From Burkholderiaceae bacterium (lineage in GTDB: Bacteria > Pseudomonadota > Gammaproteobacteria > Burkholderiales > Burkholderiaceae_C), in the NCBI GenBank assembly GCA_919902775.1, contig CAKKRJ010000002.1:382245-446244 (forward strand): a DNA stretch of 64,000 nucleotides. Reading direction: 5' to 3'. The notes beneath the pieces are model-generated. The model did no database searches and was not told the origin of the DNA. It worked only from the letters and a program-made list of their open reading frames with translations. A program made the position numbers and the translations under genes. Within the stretch, counting starts at the first letter, position 1. The number at the start of each line of letters is the position of its first letter. This document shows positions 22,167 to 31,207 of the stretch, piece by piece.

Positions 22167-25100
22167 TCAGATCCGCCTCAAATCCAGTGTGTAGGGGAAT
22201 TCAGCGCTGGCGTGCAGCGTGGCATTGGGCCCCAGCGCCGTCAGGTGTTTCATCTCGCCCGGGGTGTGCCCCATGTGGAAGAAGCGGGCCAGGCGTCGGC
22301 TTTCGGCTTCGTAGGCGTTGACCGGGAAGCTGTCGTAGTTGCGGCCTCCGGGGTGCACTACGTGGTACTGGCAGCCCCCGAGTGAGCGTCGCATCCAGGT
22401 GTCCACCAGGTCCACGGTCAGCGGTGCATGCACACCGATGCTGGGGTGCAGCGATGAAGGCGGATTCCAGGCTTTGTAGCGCACGCTGGCCACGTATTCG
22501 CCCACCACACCCGTGGGTTGCAAGGGCAGGGGGTGGCCGTTGACGGTCACGGTGTGTCGGCTGGTGTTCATGCCGCTCACATGCACTTCGATGCGCTCCA
22601 GTGACGAGTCCACATAGCGTGCGGTGCCGCCTGCCGAGCTTTCTTCGCCCATGACGTGCCAGGGCTCCAGCGCGTTGCGCAGGGTGAGCACCGCGCCATC
22701 CACGCGAAGCTGGCCCACCATCGGAAAGCGGAACTCGAAATGGGGGGCGAACCAGCCCGGATCGAAATGGAAACCGGCATCGCCCAGCTCGGTCAGCACA
22801 TCGTCGAAGTCTTTGTGAATCCAGTGCGGCAACATGAAACGGTCGTGCAGTTCGGTGCCCCAACGCGTGACGGGGGCCGAATAAGGCGCGTCCCAGAAGC
22901 GGGCCACCAGTGCGCGCAGCAGCAGTTGTTGCACGATGCTCATGCGGGCATGGGGCGGCATCTCGAAGGCGCGCAATTCCAACAGGCCCAGACGGCCCGT
23001 GCTGCTGTCGGGCGAGTACAACTTGTCAATGCAAAATTCGCTGCGGTGCGTGTTGCCGGTCACATCCACCAGGATGTTGCGCAGGCTGCGGTCCACCAGC
23101 CAAGGCGGCATGTAGGCGCCAAATTTCTCGCGGTTTTTGACGATCTCGCGCAGGGCGATTTCCAGCTCATAGACCTGGTCGTTGCGCGCTTCGTCCACGC
23201 GCGGGGCCTGGCTGGTCGGGCCAATGAACATGCCGCTGAACAAATAACTTAAAGACGGGTGGTTGTGCCAGTAAAGGACCAGACTGGCCAACAGTTCGGG
23301 GCGGCGCAAAAAGGGGCTGTCGGCGGGTGTGGCCCCCCCCATCACCATGTGGTTGCCGCCGCCGGTGCCGGTGTGGCGGCCATCGGTCATGAACTTTTCG
23401 GCCGACAGGCGGGTTTCAAAGGCGGCCTGGTACAGGAATTCGGTGTGCTCCACCAGCTCGGTCCAGTTGTGCGCGGGGTGGATGTTGACCTCGATCACAC
23501 CCGGGTCGGGTGTGACTTGCAGCAGTTTCAGGCGCGGGTCACGGGGTGGCGGGTAGCCTTCCATGACGATCTTCATGCCCAGTGTTCTGGCCGTGGCTTC
23601 GACGGCGCTGACCAGGGTCAGGTAGTCTTCCAGTCGCGCCAGTGGGGGCATGAAGACGTAGAGCACGCCGGACTGTTCGCCTTTCTTTTGCGCTGCGGTT
23701 TCGGCTGTGGGCCCGTTGGCGCGGTTCGGGTCGCGCACTTCCACGCACAGGGCGGTGCGCACCACGGACGCGTCGGAGGCGAATCGGTCCACGGGCACCG
23801 CGTGCGCGGCGTGCGCATCGTGCACAGGCAGTGCCTGGCCATGCTGCGGCTGTAGCGTCACGGGGGCGGCGGGCAAGGGGGCGCGGGGCGCAAACGGATC
23901 TTGCTCAATCAGGTGCCACCGGTCGGTGGGGGCGGCCCAGGGCAAAGAGTCCAGCGGCAGGCGCCATCCCATGGGCGAGTCGCCGGGCATGAGGAACATG
24001 CGCTCGTCACGCAGCAACCAGCGCCCGGTTTGCCAGGCGCTCGTGGGCGGGTTGCTGGAGCCCGCCACGGGTTCAGTCGGTTGGAGGGGCAGGACATAAC
24101 CCACCGCCTGGTCCAGCCCTTGGCTGAAGATGCGGCGCAGGCGGATGCGTTCCATCTCGTCGTCCAGCCGGGCGTCAAACGGGTCCACGTTGACCGGCAG
24201 GCGGCGCTCACGCCACAGGTAGTACCAGGTGTCTTCGTAGCCGGGCAACACGGTGTCGCCAGGCAGGCCCAGCTGCGCGGTGAGGCCCTGCATGAAACGC
24301 TGGGCATCGGCGCTGGTGTAGTGGCTGGGCGCGCGCTCGTCGGCAAACACAGCCGGGTCTTGCCAGCAGGGCGTGCCGTCGGCGCGCCAGTAAATGCTGA
24401 GCGCCCAGCGCGGCAGCTGCTCACCCGGGTACCACTTGCCCTGACCAAAATGCAAGAAGCCGCCTTGCCCGTATTGCTGGCGCAGCTTGTGCACCAGTTC
24501 GGTGGCCAGGCCCCGCTTCGTCGGCCCCAAGGCGTCGGTGTTCCATTCGGCGCCATCACGGTCCTGGGTGGACACAAAGGTGGGCTCGCCGCCCATGGTC
24601 AGGCGCACGTCTTGCGCCACCAGCTGGGCATCGACATGCTCACCCAACGTCAGCACCTTGGCCCATTGTTCGTCGGTGTAGGGCTTGGTCACGCGGGGTG
24701 ACTCGTGGATGCGCGTGACGTGCATCTCGTGGTGGAACTCGACCTCGGCCTTGTCCATCGCGCCCTCGATGGGGGCCGCCGCCGATGGCTGCGGTGTGCA
24801 AGCCAGTGGAATGTGGCCTTCTCCGGCCAGCAGGCCCGAGGTCGGGTCCAGTCCCACCCAGCCTGCGCCGGGCAGATACACCTCGCACCAGGCGTGCAGG
24901 TCGGTGAAGTCGACTTCGGTGCCACTGGGGCCATCGAGTGATTTGACATCGGGCGCCAGCTGGATCAGGTAGCCCGAGACAAACCGGGCGGCGATGTCCA
25001 TGTGCCGGAACAGTTGCACCAGCAGCCACGCCGAATCGCGGCACGAGCCGCTTTGGAGCGTGAGGGTTTCTTCGGGCGTTTGCACGCCGGGTTCCATGCG

Positions 25101-25580
25101 GATGGTGTAGCGGATGTCCTGGTGCAGGCGCTGGTTGATCTGGACCAGAAAGTCGATGGTGCGCTGGCGTTTTCGGTCCAGGCTGGCCAGGTATTTTTTG
25201 AACTGCGGTGTGGGGTGGTCCAGGGTCAGGTAGGACTGCAATTCCTCCTTGACCGTGTCCGCGTACACGAACGGCACTTCTTCGGCCGAGGGTTCCAGAA
25301 AAAAGTCAAACGGGTTGAACACGGCCATTTCAGTGACCACGTCCACGGTGACTTTGAAAGCGGTGGTTTTTTCGGGGAAGACCAGGCGCGCCTGGTAGTT
25401 GGCAAAGGCGTCTTGCTGCCAGTTGATGAAATGCGCTTCGGGTTCGACCTTGAGGCTGTACGACAGGATGCGGCTGCGGCTGTGTGGCGCCGGGCGCAAA
25501 CGGATGACTTGCGGACCGAGTTGGACGGGGCGGTCGTATGCGTAATGGGTAACGTGGTGGAGGGCAACGTGTATCGACAT
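22167..25580 (-). CDS. Large transglutaminase-like protein with DUF2126
   Basis: A 1137-residue cytosolic protein. Residues 1-90 are the transglutaminase-like N-terminal domain (MSIHVALHHVTHYAYDRP); the core carries Cys180 in LQSGSCRDSAW, His229 in DLHAWCEVYLP and Asp245 in VGLDPTSG. From about residue 310 to the end is the DUF2126 region, containing GGEPTFVS, GKWYPGEQLPRWAL and GGGNHMVMGG. DUF2126 resembles the catalytic fold of glutamine-synthetase-like amidoligases. The ATG at 25580 is preferred to a TTG six codons earlier. No clear ribosome binding site is visible. First gene of the minus-strand module. Confidence 0.93.
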   Translation of the reverse strand: MSIHVALHHVTHYAYDRPVQLGPQVIRLRPAPHSRSRILSYSLKVEPEAHFINWQQDAFANYQARLVFPEKTTAFKVTVDVVTEMAVFNPFDFFLEPSAEEVPFVYADTVKEELQSYLTLDHPTPQFKKYLASLDRKRQRTIDFLVQINQRLHQDIRYTIRMEPGVQTPEETLTLQSGSCRDSAWLLVQLFRHMDIAARFVSGYLIQLAPDVKSLDGPSGTEVDFTDLHAWCEVYLPGAGWVGLDPTSGLLAGEGHIPLACTPQPSAAAPIEGAMDKAEVEFHHEMHVTRIHESPRVTKPYTDEQWAKVLTLGEHVDAQLVAQDVRLTMGGEPTFVSTQDRDGAEWNTDALGPTKRGLATELVHKLRQQYGQGGFLHFGQGKWYPGEQLPRWALSIYWRADGTPCWQDPAVFADERAPSHYTSADAQRFMQGLTAQLGLPGDTVLPGYEDTWYYLWRERRLPVNVDPFDARLDDEMERIRLRRIFSQGLDQAVGYVLPLQPTEPVAGSSNPPTSAWQTGRWLLRDERMFLMPGDSPMGWRLPLDSLPWAAPTDRWHLIEQDPFAPRAPLPAAPVTLQPQHGQALPVHDAHAAHAVPVDRFASDASVVRTALCVEVRDPNRANGPTAETAAQKKGEQSGVLYVFMPPLARLEDYLTLVSAVEATARTLGMKIVMEGYPPPRDPRLKLLQVTPDPGVIEVNIHPAHNWTELVEHTEFLYQAAFETRLSAEKFMTDGRHTGTGGGNHMVMGGATPADSPFLRRPELLASLVLYWHNHPSLSYLFSGMFIGPTSQAPRVDEARNDQVYELEIALREIVKNREKFGAYMPPWLVDRSLRNILVDVTGNTHRSEFCIDKLYSPDSSTGRLGLLELRAFEMPPHARMSIVQQLLLRALVARFWDAPYSAPVTRWGTELHDRFMLPHWIHKDFDDVLTELGDAGFHFDPGWFAPHFEFRFPMVGQLRVDGAVLTLRNALEPWHVMGEESSAGGTARYVDSSLERIEVHVSGMNTSRHTVTVNGHPLPLQPTGVVGEYVASVRYKAWNPPSSLHPSIGVHAPLTVDLVDTWMRRSLGGCQYHVVHPGGRNYDSFPVNAYEAESRRLARFFHMGHTPGEMKHLTALGPNATLHASAEFPYTLDLRRI

Positions 25581-25721
25581 ATTTATATAACGGCGCAACA
25601 GGGGGCTGCACGCCTGGCAAATGTAGCTGGGGCTGTCTAAACTAGCAAGACACGCGCCAGGATGCGGGCCAAGACCCGCCGATCACCCACCCAGCCAAAC
25701 CAGGGAGGCTGCCATGAAGCG

Positions 25722-28466
25722 ATGCTGCACGCAGGCTGCCGGTCGGGGGCCCACTGGCGCTCTGCGCCATCACACATGCTGTCCATGAGGTCCATGGCAT
25801 GGGCCCGAGACGGGGGTGTTGGCCTGCTGGCCTGGTGCGCGGGCGTGGCGCTGCAGTTGCAGCAAGAGGCGCTGTGGCCCGCCTGGGCTTATGCGGCCAT
25901 GGGGGCTTTGGCCATGGCGTTGGCGTTGGGCGGTGGCCTGGCGCGCCGCCGCTGGGGGGCATCGGTTGGGTGGCGCACCGTGGCGGTGTGTTGCCTGTGG
26001 GCGGCGGTGTCGTTTGCGGTCACGGGCTTGCATGCGCTGACCCGCTCGGTGGCCATCGACGCGGCGCTGGAAGGCCGCGATCTGGATGTGGTGGGCGTGG
26101 TGCAGGCCATGCCGCAGCGGCAGGACCTGGGCTGGCGTTTTCGCTTTCAGATCGAACAAGCCTGGCAGGTTGACAAGGCGGGCATGGCCCACGCCGTGGA
26201 TTTGGCCAGCGCTTTGCCCGCGCAGGTTTACCTGGGCTGGTACGGCCAGGAGGGCACGCACGACAGCGGCTGGAACACCTCGGCCTTGCCCGAGCCCGTG
26301 AAGGCCGGTGAGCGCTGGCGCTTGCGGGTGCGCTTGAAAGCCCCACACGGCAACATGAATCCCCGGGGTTTTGATTACGAATTGTGGTTGTGGGAGCAGG
26401 GCATCCGTGCCACCGGCTATGTGCGCACAGGTGCCAAAGACCCGGCCCCGGTGCGGCTGGCCTCGACCTGGGCGCATCCGGTCGAGGGTTGGCGTCAGTC
26501 TGTGCGTGACCGTTTGCTCACGCGCTTGTCCGCACAGGGCGGTGATGCGGATGTGGATGCAGCGGCACGCAAGCTGGAGGCCCAGTTGGCCGGGGTGGTG
26601 GCGGCCCTGGTGGTCGGCGATCAGGCGGCCATTGACCGCAGCGACTGGGATGTGTTCCGGGCCACGGGCGTGGCGCATTTGATGAGCATCTCGGGTCTGC
26701 ATGTGACGATGTTCGCCTGGCTGGCATCGCTGCTGGTGGCTTGGGGCTGGCGTCGGTCGGCTTTGTGGGGTTTTGCGGGGGCCTTGCGCTGGCCTGCGGC
26801 GCAGGTGGGGGCGCTGGCGGGCCTGGTGCTGGCGGGGTTTTATGCGCTGTTCAGCGGTTGGGGTGTGCCCGCGCAACGCACGCTGGGGATGCTGCTGGTG
26901 GCGACATGGCTTGGCCTCTCGGCCCGCCACTGGCACAAAGCCTTGGTTTGGTCGCTGACGGGCGCGGTGGTGTTGACGTGGGACCCGTGGGCCCTGTTGC
27001 AGCCGGGCTTTTGGCTGAGCTTTGTGGCAGTGGGCGTTCTGATGGCCTCGCAAGGGCAGGGCACGCCTCATCGGACGGCGCGTCTTGCTGAGCAGGCGCG
27101 GGATCTGCCGCAGCGCGGCACCAATGTGGTGCTGAAAGGTTTTTGGCACCGCGGGGGTGCACGCCATTTCCCCATTTGGGGCTTGGCCTGGCTGCGGTCT
27201 GCGGGGCGATTGCTGCGCGAACAGGCCACGGTCACCCTGGCCTTGGCGCCATTGACCTTGTTGTTCTTTGGTCAGGTGTCCGTGGTGGGCTTGCTGGCCA
27301 ATTTGGTGGCGATTCCCTGGGTGACGATGGTGGTCACGCCCTTGGCCATGCTGGGCGTGGTCTGGTCCGGGGCCTGGGTGTGGGCCAGTTGGGCGTTGCA
27401 GCCCCTGGCGCAATTTTTGGCCTGGTTGGCGGCATGGCCCATGGCCAGTGTGTCCACGGCCGTGCCGCCCTTGGGGTTGGTCTTGCTGGCGCTGGCGGGT
27501 GCGGTGGGCTGCGTGCTCAGGCTGCCGCTGTCCTGGAAACTGCTGTGTCTGCCGCTGATGTGGCCCGTGCTGTTCTGGGCACCTGCGCGGCCTGCCCCAG
27601 GCACGTTTGAACTGTTGGCTGCCGACGTGGGGCAGGGCAACGCCGTCTTGGTGCGCACGGCCACGCACAGCCTGCTGTACGACACCGGGCCGCGCTATTC
27701 GGCGGAAAGCGATGCCGGGCATCGGGTGCTGGTGCCTTTGCTGGCGCAAATGGGGGAACGCCTGGATGTGCTGATGCTCAGTCACCGCGACAGCGACCAC
27801 ACCGGTGGTGCGACCGCGGTGCTGGCCATGCAGCCGCAAGCGGCATTGTGGTCGTCGCTGGAAGACGGGCATGCCTTGCATGGCTTGCGCCCTGGCTGGA
27901 CGCGCTGCCAAACGGGGCAGTCCTGGGTCTGGGATGGCGTGCTGTTTGAGGTGCTGCACCCGCCTGTGGCACATGCGCCTTCGCCGTTGCTTGCGGACCA
28001 GGCAGGCAGCCGCGTGGTCGCCAAAAGCCCCCCGTCCAACGCAGTCAGCTGCGTTTTGCGCATTGGTCATGGACAGGGTGACGGTCAAGGTTCAGGCCAC
28101 GTCTCGGCCTTGTTGACGGGCGACATCGAAGCCGCCCAGGAGCAGGCCTTGGTGCAAGCAGGCCTGGCCCCGGTGGATCTGCTGTTGGTGCCGCACCATG
28201 GCAGCAAGACCTCTTCAACGCTGTCGTTTTTGCAGGCGTTGCAGCCTCGGTGGGCGCTGGTGCAGGCGGGTTACCGCAACCGCTACGGGCACCCGGCGCC
28301 ACCGGTGGTTGACCGCTACCGCGTTCAAGGCATTGCCTTGGTGGAGTCCACGCGCTGCGGTGCCGCCACTTGGCGCAGTGCTGCGCCCGAGCAGTTGCAG
28401 TGCGAAAGGGCGCAGGCCAGGCGGTATTGGCACCACACCATGGCGCACCCTGCCCAGGCCCCTTGA
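25722..28466 (+). CDS. comEC: DNA internalisation competence protein ComEC/Rec2
   Basis: Inner-membrane channel for uptake of transforming DNA. About 914 residues: an N-terminal OB-like region, a Competence domain with many hydrophobic segments (LMSISGLHVTMFAWLASLL is the family signature), and a C-terminal metallo-beta-lactamase domain with ADVGQGNAVLV and the metal-binding SHRDSDHTGG motif, as in the nuclease-like tail of full-length ComEC. Start uncertain: 25662, 25722 and 25776 are all in frame; 25722 has GGGAGG upstream. It lies between the two amidoligase modules and is divergent from the large transglutaminase. Confidence 0.93.
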   Translation: MLHAGCRSGAHWRSAPSHMLSMRSMAWARDGGVGLLAWCAGVALQLQQEALWPAWAYAAMGALAMALALGGGLARRRWGASVGWRTVAVCCLWAAVSFAVTGLHALTRSVAIDAALEGRDLDVVGVVQAMPQRQDLGWRFRFQIEQAWQVDKAGMAHAVDLASALPAQVYLGWYGQEGTHDSGWNTSALPEPVKAGERWRLRVRLKAPHGNMNPRGFDYELWLWEQGIRATGYVRTGAKDPAPVRLASTWAHPVEGWRQSVRDRLLTRLSAQGGDADVDAAARKLEAQLAGVVAALVVGDQAAIDRSDWDVFRATGVAHLMSISGLHVTMFAWLASLLVAWGWRRSALWGFAGALRWPAAQVGALAGLVLAGFYALFSGWGVPAQRTLGMLLVATWLGLSARHWHKALVWSLTGAVVLTWDPWALLQPGFWLSFVAVGVLMASQGQGTPHRTARLAEQARDLPQRGTNVVLKGFWHRGGARHFPIWGLAWLRSAGRLLREQATVTLALAPLTLLFFGQVSVVGLLANLVAIPWVTMVVTPLAMLGVVWSGAWVWASWALQPLAQFLAWLAAWPMASVSTAVPPLGLVLLALAGAVGCVLRLPLSWKLLCLPLMWPVLFWAPARPAPGTFELLAADVGQGNAVLVRTATHSLLYDTGPRYSAESDAGHRVLVPLLAQMGERLDVLMLSHRDSDHTGGATAVLAMQPQAALWSSLEDGHALHGLRPGWTRCQTGQSWVWDGVLFEVLHPPVAHAPSPLLADQAGSRVVAKSPPSNAVSCVLRIGHGQGDGQGSGHVSALLTGDIEAAQEQALVQAGLAPVDLLLVPHHGSKTSSTLSFLQALQPRWALVQAGYRNRYGHPAPPVVDRYRVQGIALVESTRCGAATWRSAAPEQLQCERAQARRYWHHTMAHPAQAP

Positions 28467-28498
28467 GGTGCGCCGCAACCCGCAACCACCGCCACGTT

Positions 28499-28524
28499 CA
28501 GGGGTGGCGCGCTCCCACAAGGTT
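28499..28524. repeat. REP-like half element, family 1
   Basis: A single diverged unit, AGGGGTGGCGCGCTCCCACA followed by AGG, just after comEC. It matches the head unit of the arrays at 10288 and 59816, but the inverted partner is missing. Confidence 0.6.
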
Positions 28525-28594
28525 TCATTCGCTCGCCCGCAGTTTGCCGCAGCGGGTATGTATTTTGCTATCCTGTTGTCAGGAGTGACGAGCT

Positions 28595-30058
28595 ATGCGT
28601 GAATTCGATGAGATGTACAGCCGCTTGCCTGCTGCAGGCGATGGCGGTGAGGTCAGAGACCATTACCTGGCCTACGCCCGCTGGCTGGCCGTGCAAGACC
28701 CACAGACCATGGCCTCGCGCCGTGAAGAAGCCGAGGTCATCTTCCGCCGGGTTGGCATCACCTTTGCCGTTTATGGTGCGCTGGACGAAGACAAAAACAA
28801 GGACGAGGGGGGCACCGAGCGCCTGATCCCGTTTGACCTGATCCCCCGCGTGATCGCTGCCCAGGAGTGGAAAAGCATGGAAGCCGGTCTGGTGCAGCGC
28901 GTCACCGCGCTCAACCGCTTCATCCACGACGTGTACCACGACCAGGAAATTTTGAAGGCCGGTGTGATCCCGCGTGAGCAGATCGAGCGCAACGCCCAGT
29001 TCCGTCCCGAGATGGTGGGCGTGGATGTGCCCAACCACATCTATTCGCACATCAGCGGCATCGACATCGTGCGTGCATCCAACAGCCAGGGCCAGGGCGA
29101 GTACTACGTGCTGGAAGACAACCTGCGTGTGCCCAGCGGCGTGAGCTACATGCTGGAAGACCGCAAGATGATGATGCGCTTGTTCCCGGAGTTGTTCAGC
29201 CAGCATCGCGTGGCGCCGGTGGCCCATTACCCCGACTTGCTGTTGGAGACCCTGCGCGCCAGCAGCCCCGCCACCACCGCCGAGCCCACGGTGGTGGTGC
29301 TCACACCCGGCATGTACAACAGCGCCTATTTCGAGCACGCCTTTTTGGCGCAGCAAATGGGCGTGGAACTGGTCGAAGGCCAGGACCTGTTTGTGAAAGA
29401 CCAGTTCGTTTACATGCGCACCACACGCGGCCCACAGCGTGTGGATGTGATCTACCGCCGGGTGGACGACGACTTCCTCGACCCCAACGTGTTCCGCCCC
29501 ACCTCGACGCTGGGTTGTGCAGGCCTGATGGAGGCCTACAAGGCGGGCCATGTGGCGATCTGCAATGCGGTGGGCACGGGCGTGGCCGACGACAAATCGA
29601 TCTACCCCTACGTGCCCGACATGATCAAGTTCTATCTGGGCGAAGAGCCGATCCTGAAAAACGTGCCGACCTTCATGTGCCGCAAGCCCGACGACTTGCA
29701 GTACACCCTGGCCAACCTGAAAGACCTGGTGGTCAAAGAAGTGCACGGGGCGGGGGGCTACGGCATGCTGGTCGGGCCAGCCTCGACCCAGGCCGAGATC
29801 GAGCGCTTCAGGGCGGCTTTGCTGGCCAACCCCGAGGGCTACATCGCCCAGCCCACACTCAGCCTGTCGAGTTGCCCCACCTTTGTGGAGAGCGGCATCG
29901 CCCCGCGCCACATCGACCTGCGCCCGTTTGTGTTGAGTGGCCGCACCGTGCAAATGGTGCCAGGCGGGCTGACCCGTGTGGCTTTGAAGGAAGGCTCTTT
30001 GGTGGTGAACAGCAGCCAGGGCGGCGGCACCAAAGACACCTGGATTTTGCAGAACTGA
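28595..30058 (+). CDS. Circularly permuted type 2 ATP-grasp protein
   Basis: A 487-residue ATP-grasp protein (COG2308), the stand-alone counterpart of residues 75-525 of the fusion at 19477. It contains TPGMYNSAYFEHAFLAQQMG, RVDDDFLDPNVFRP, KDLVVKEVHGAGGYGMLVGP with the likely ATP-binding lysine, and a C-terminal RTVQMVPGGLTRVA. Predicted amidoligase of unknown substrate. AGGAG precedes the ATG by nine bases. It is followed by an alpha-E gene, the usual partner, with a REP-like array in the 170-base gap between them. Confidence 0.93.
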   Translation: MREFDEMYSRLPAAGDGGEVRDHYLAYARWLAVQDPQTMASRREEAEVIFRRVGITFAVYGALDEDKNKDEGGTERLIPFDLIPRVIAAQEWKSMEAGLVQRVTALNRFIHDVYHDQEILKAGVIPREQIERNAQFRPEMVGVDVPNHIYSHISGIDIVRASNSQGQGEYYVLEDNLRVPSGVSYMLEDRKMMMRLFPELFSQHRVAPVAHYPDLLLETLRASSPATTAEPTVVVLTPGMYNSAYFEHAFLAQQMGVELVEGQDLFVKDQFVYMRTTRGPQRVDVIYRRVDDDFLDPNVFRPTSTLGCAGLMEAYKAGHVAICNAVGTGVADDKSIYPYVPDMIKFYLGEEPILKNVPTFMCRKPDDLQYTLANLKDLVVKEVHGAGGYGMLVGPASTQAEIERFRAALLANPEGYIAQPTLSLSSCPTFVESGIAPRHIDLRPFVLSGRTVQMVPGGLTRVALKEGSLVVNSSQGGGTKDTWILQN

Positions 30059-30076
30059 GCCATGCCCACTCTTCCC

Positions 30077-30170
30077 GTAGGTCGGAGTCTTCAAGTAGGT
30101 CGGAGCTTCAGCTTCGACGTTGCGGATGATTCACCGGCCATGTCGGGGCTGAAGCCACCGACCTACAAGT
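30077..30170. repeat. REP-like array, family 2
   Basis: A truncated unit (GTAGGTCGGAGTCTTCA), a complete unit at 30095 (GTAGGTCGGAGCTTCAGCTT followed by CGAC) and an inverted unit ending at 30170 (complement of TTGTAGGTCGGTGGCTTCAG followed by CCCCGAC). The array sits between the ATP-grasp and alpha-E genes and shares its consensus with the parE-parC pair at 14451. Confidence 0.82.
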
Positions 30171-30228
30171 ATTGAAGCCGCCGACAAAACCAAGTCAGGC
30201 CTCGCCACGAATCGCCAAGGAAACCACC

Positions 30229-31206
30229 ATGCTTTCAAGAACTGCTGACCATCTTTTCTGGATGTCCCGCTACATGGAGCGGGCAGAGAACACCGCCCGC
30301 ATGTTGAATGTGAGTTATGAAACCTCGCTGCTGCCGCAGTCTGCGGCCTCGGTGGAAGCCGGCTGGGAAGGCATTTTGTCGATCAGCGAGTTGCTGCCCT
30401 CGTACCTGGCGCTGTACAAAACCATCACCCCGCAAGACGTGATGACGTTCATGGTCAAGGATGCGAACAATCCTTCATCGATCATTTCCTGCCTGCGCGC
30501 CGCGCGTGAAAACGCCCGCGCCGTGCGTGGCACCTTGACCACCGAGGTGTGGGAGACGCAAAACCAGACCTGGCTCGAAGTGAACCGCATGCTCAAGAGC
30601 GGTGAGTTCGAGCGCGATCCCGGTCAGTTCTTTGAATGGGTGAAATTCCGCTCGCACCTGTCACGCGGCGTGACCTTGGGCACCATGCTGATGGACGAGT
30701 CGCTGTATTTCATGCGCATGGGCACCTTCCTGGAGCGCGCCGACAACACGGCACGGCTGGTGGATGTGCGGTTCCACGCCTTGCAAAACGACTTTTTTGG
30801 TGCGCCGAACTACAGCGGTGTCGAAGCCGAAGTGACGCAGGAATACGATTTTTACCACTGGAGCGCGATCTTGCGCAGCGTCAGCGGCTTTGAGGTTTAC
30901 CGCAAGGTGTACCGCGATGTGATCCGTCCCGAACGCGTGGCCGAGTTGCTGATCTTGCGTCCCGACATGCCGCGCTCACTGCATGCCAGCCTGAACGAAG
31001 TGGTGTCGAACCTGACACTCGTCTCGCACGACCGTGGCAGCGACACCTTGCGCCATGCGGGCCGCCTGCGCTCAGAGCTGGCCTTTGGCCGCATCGACGA
31101 AATCCTGGCGACGGGTCTGCACGCTTACCTGACCCAATTCCTGGAGCGCGTGAATGTGCTGGGCGGACGCATCAGCCGGGAATTCTTGATGCCGCAAGCG
31201 GCCTGA
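30229..31206 (+). CDS. Alpha-E domain protein
   Basis: A 325-residue helical protein (COG2307, alpha-E) that starts MLSRTADHLFWMSRYMERAE, with AAGGA upstream. The conserved N-terminal motif L-x-R-x-A-x-x-L-F-W-M-x-R-Y-x-E-R matches the C-terminal half of the fusion at 19477. Family members are found with circularly permuted ATP-grasp enzymes; no reaction is known, and a scaffold or second catalytic role has been suggested. The next gene, xthA, is on the opposite strand, so this module ends here without the transglutaminase and Anbu protease often seen after alpha-E. Confidence 0.92.
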   Translation: MLSRTADHLFWMSRYMERAENTARMLNVSYETSLLPQSAASVEAGWEGILSISELLPSYLALYKTITPQDVMTFMVKDANNPSSIISCLRAARENARAVRGTLTTEVWETQNQTWLEVNRMLKSGEFERDPGQFFEWVKFRSHLSRGVTLGTMLMDESLYFMRMGTFLERADNTARLVDVRFHALQNDFFGAPNYSGVEAEVTQEYDFYHWSAILRSVSGFEVYRKVYRDVIRPERVAELLILRPDMPRSLHASLNEVVSNLTLVSHDRGSDTLRHAGRLRSELAFGRIDEILATGLHAYLTQFLERVNVLGGRISREFLMPQAA

Positions 31207-31207
31207 T

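Noticed and set aside
25770..28088. A 770-codon open frame antisense to comEC
   Set aside because: Arg/Gln/His-rich low-information sequence mirroring comEC.
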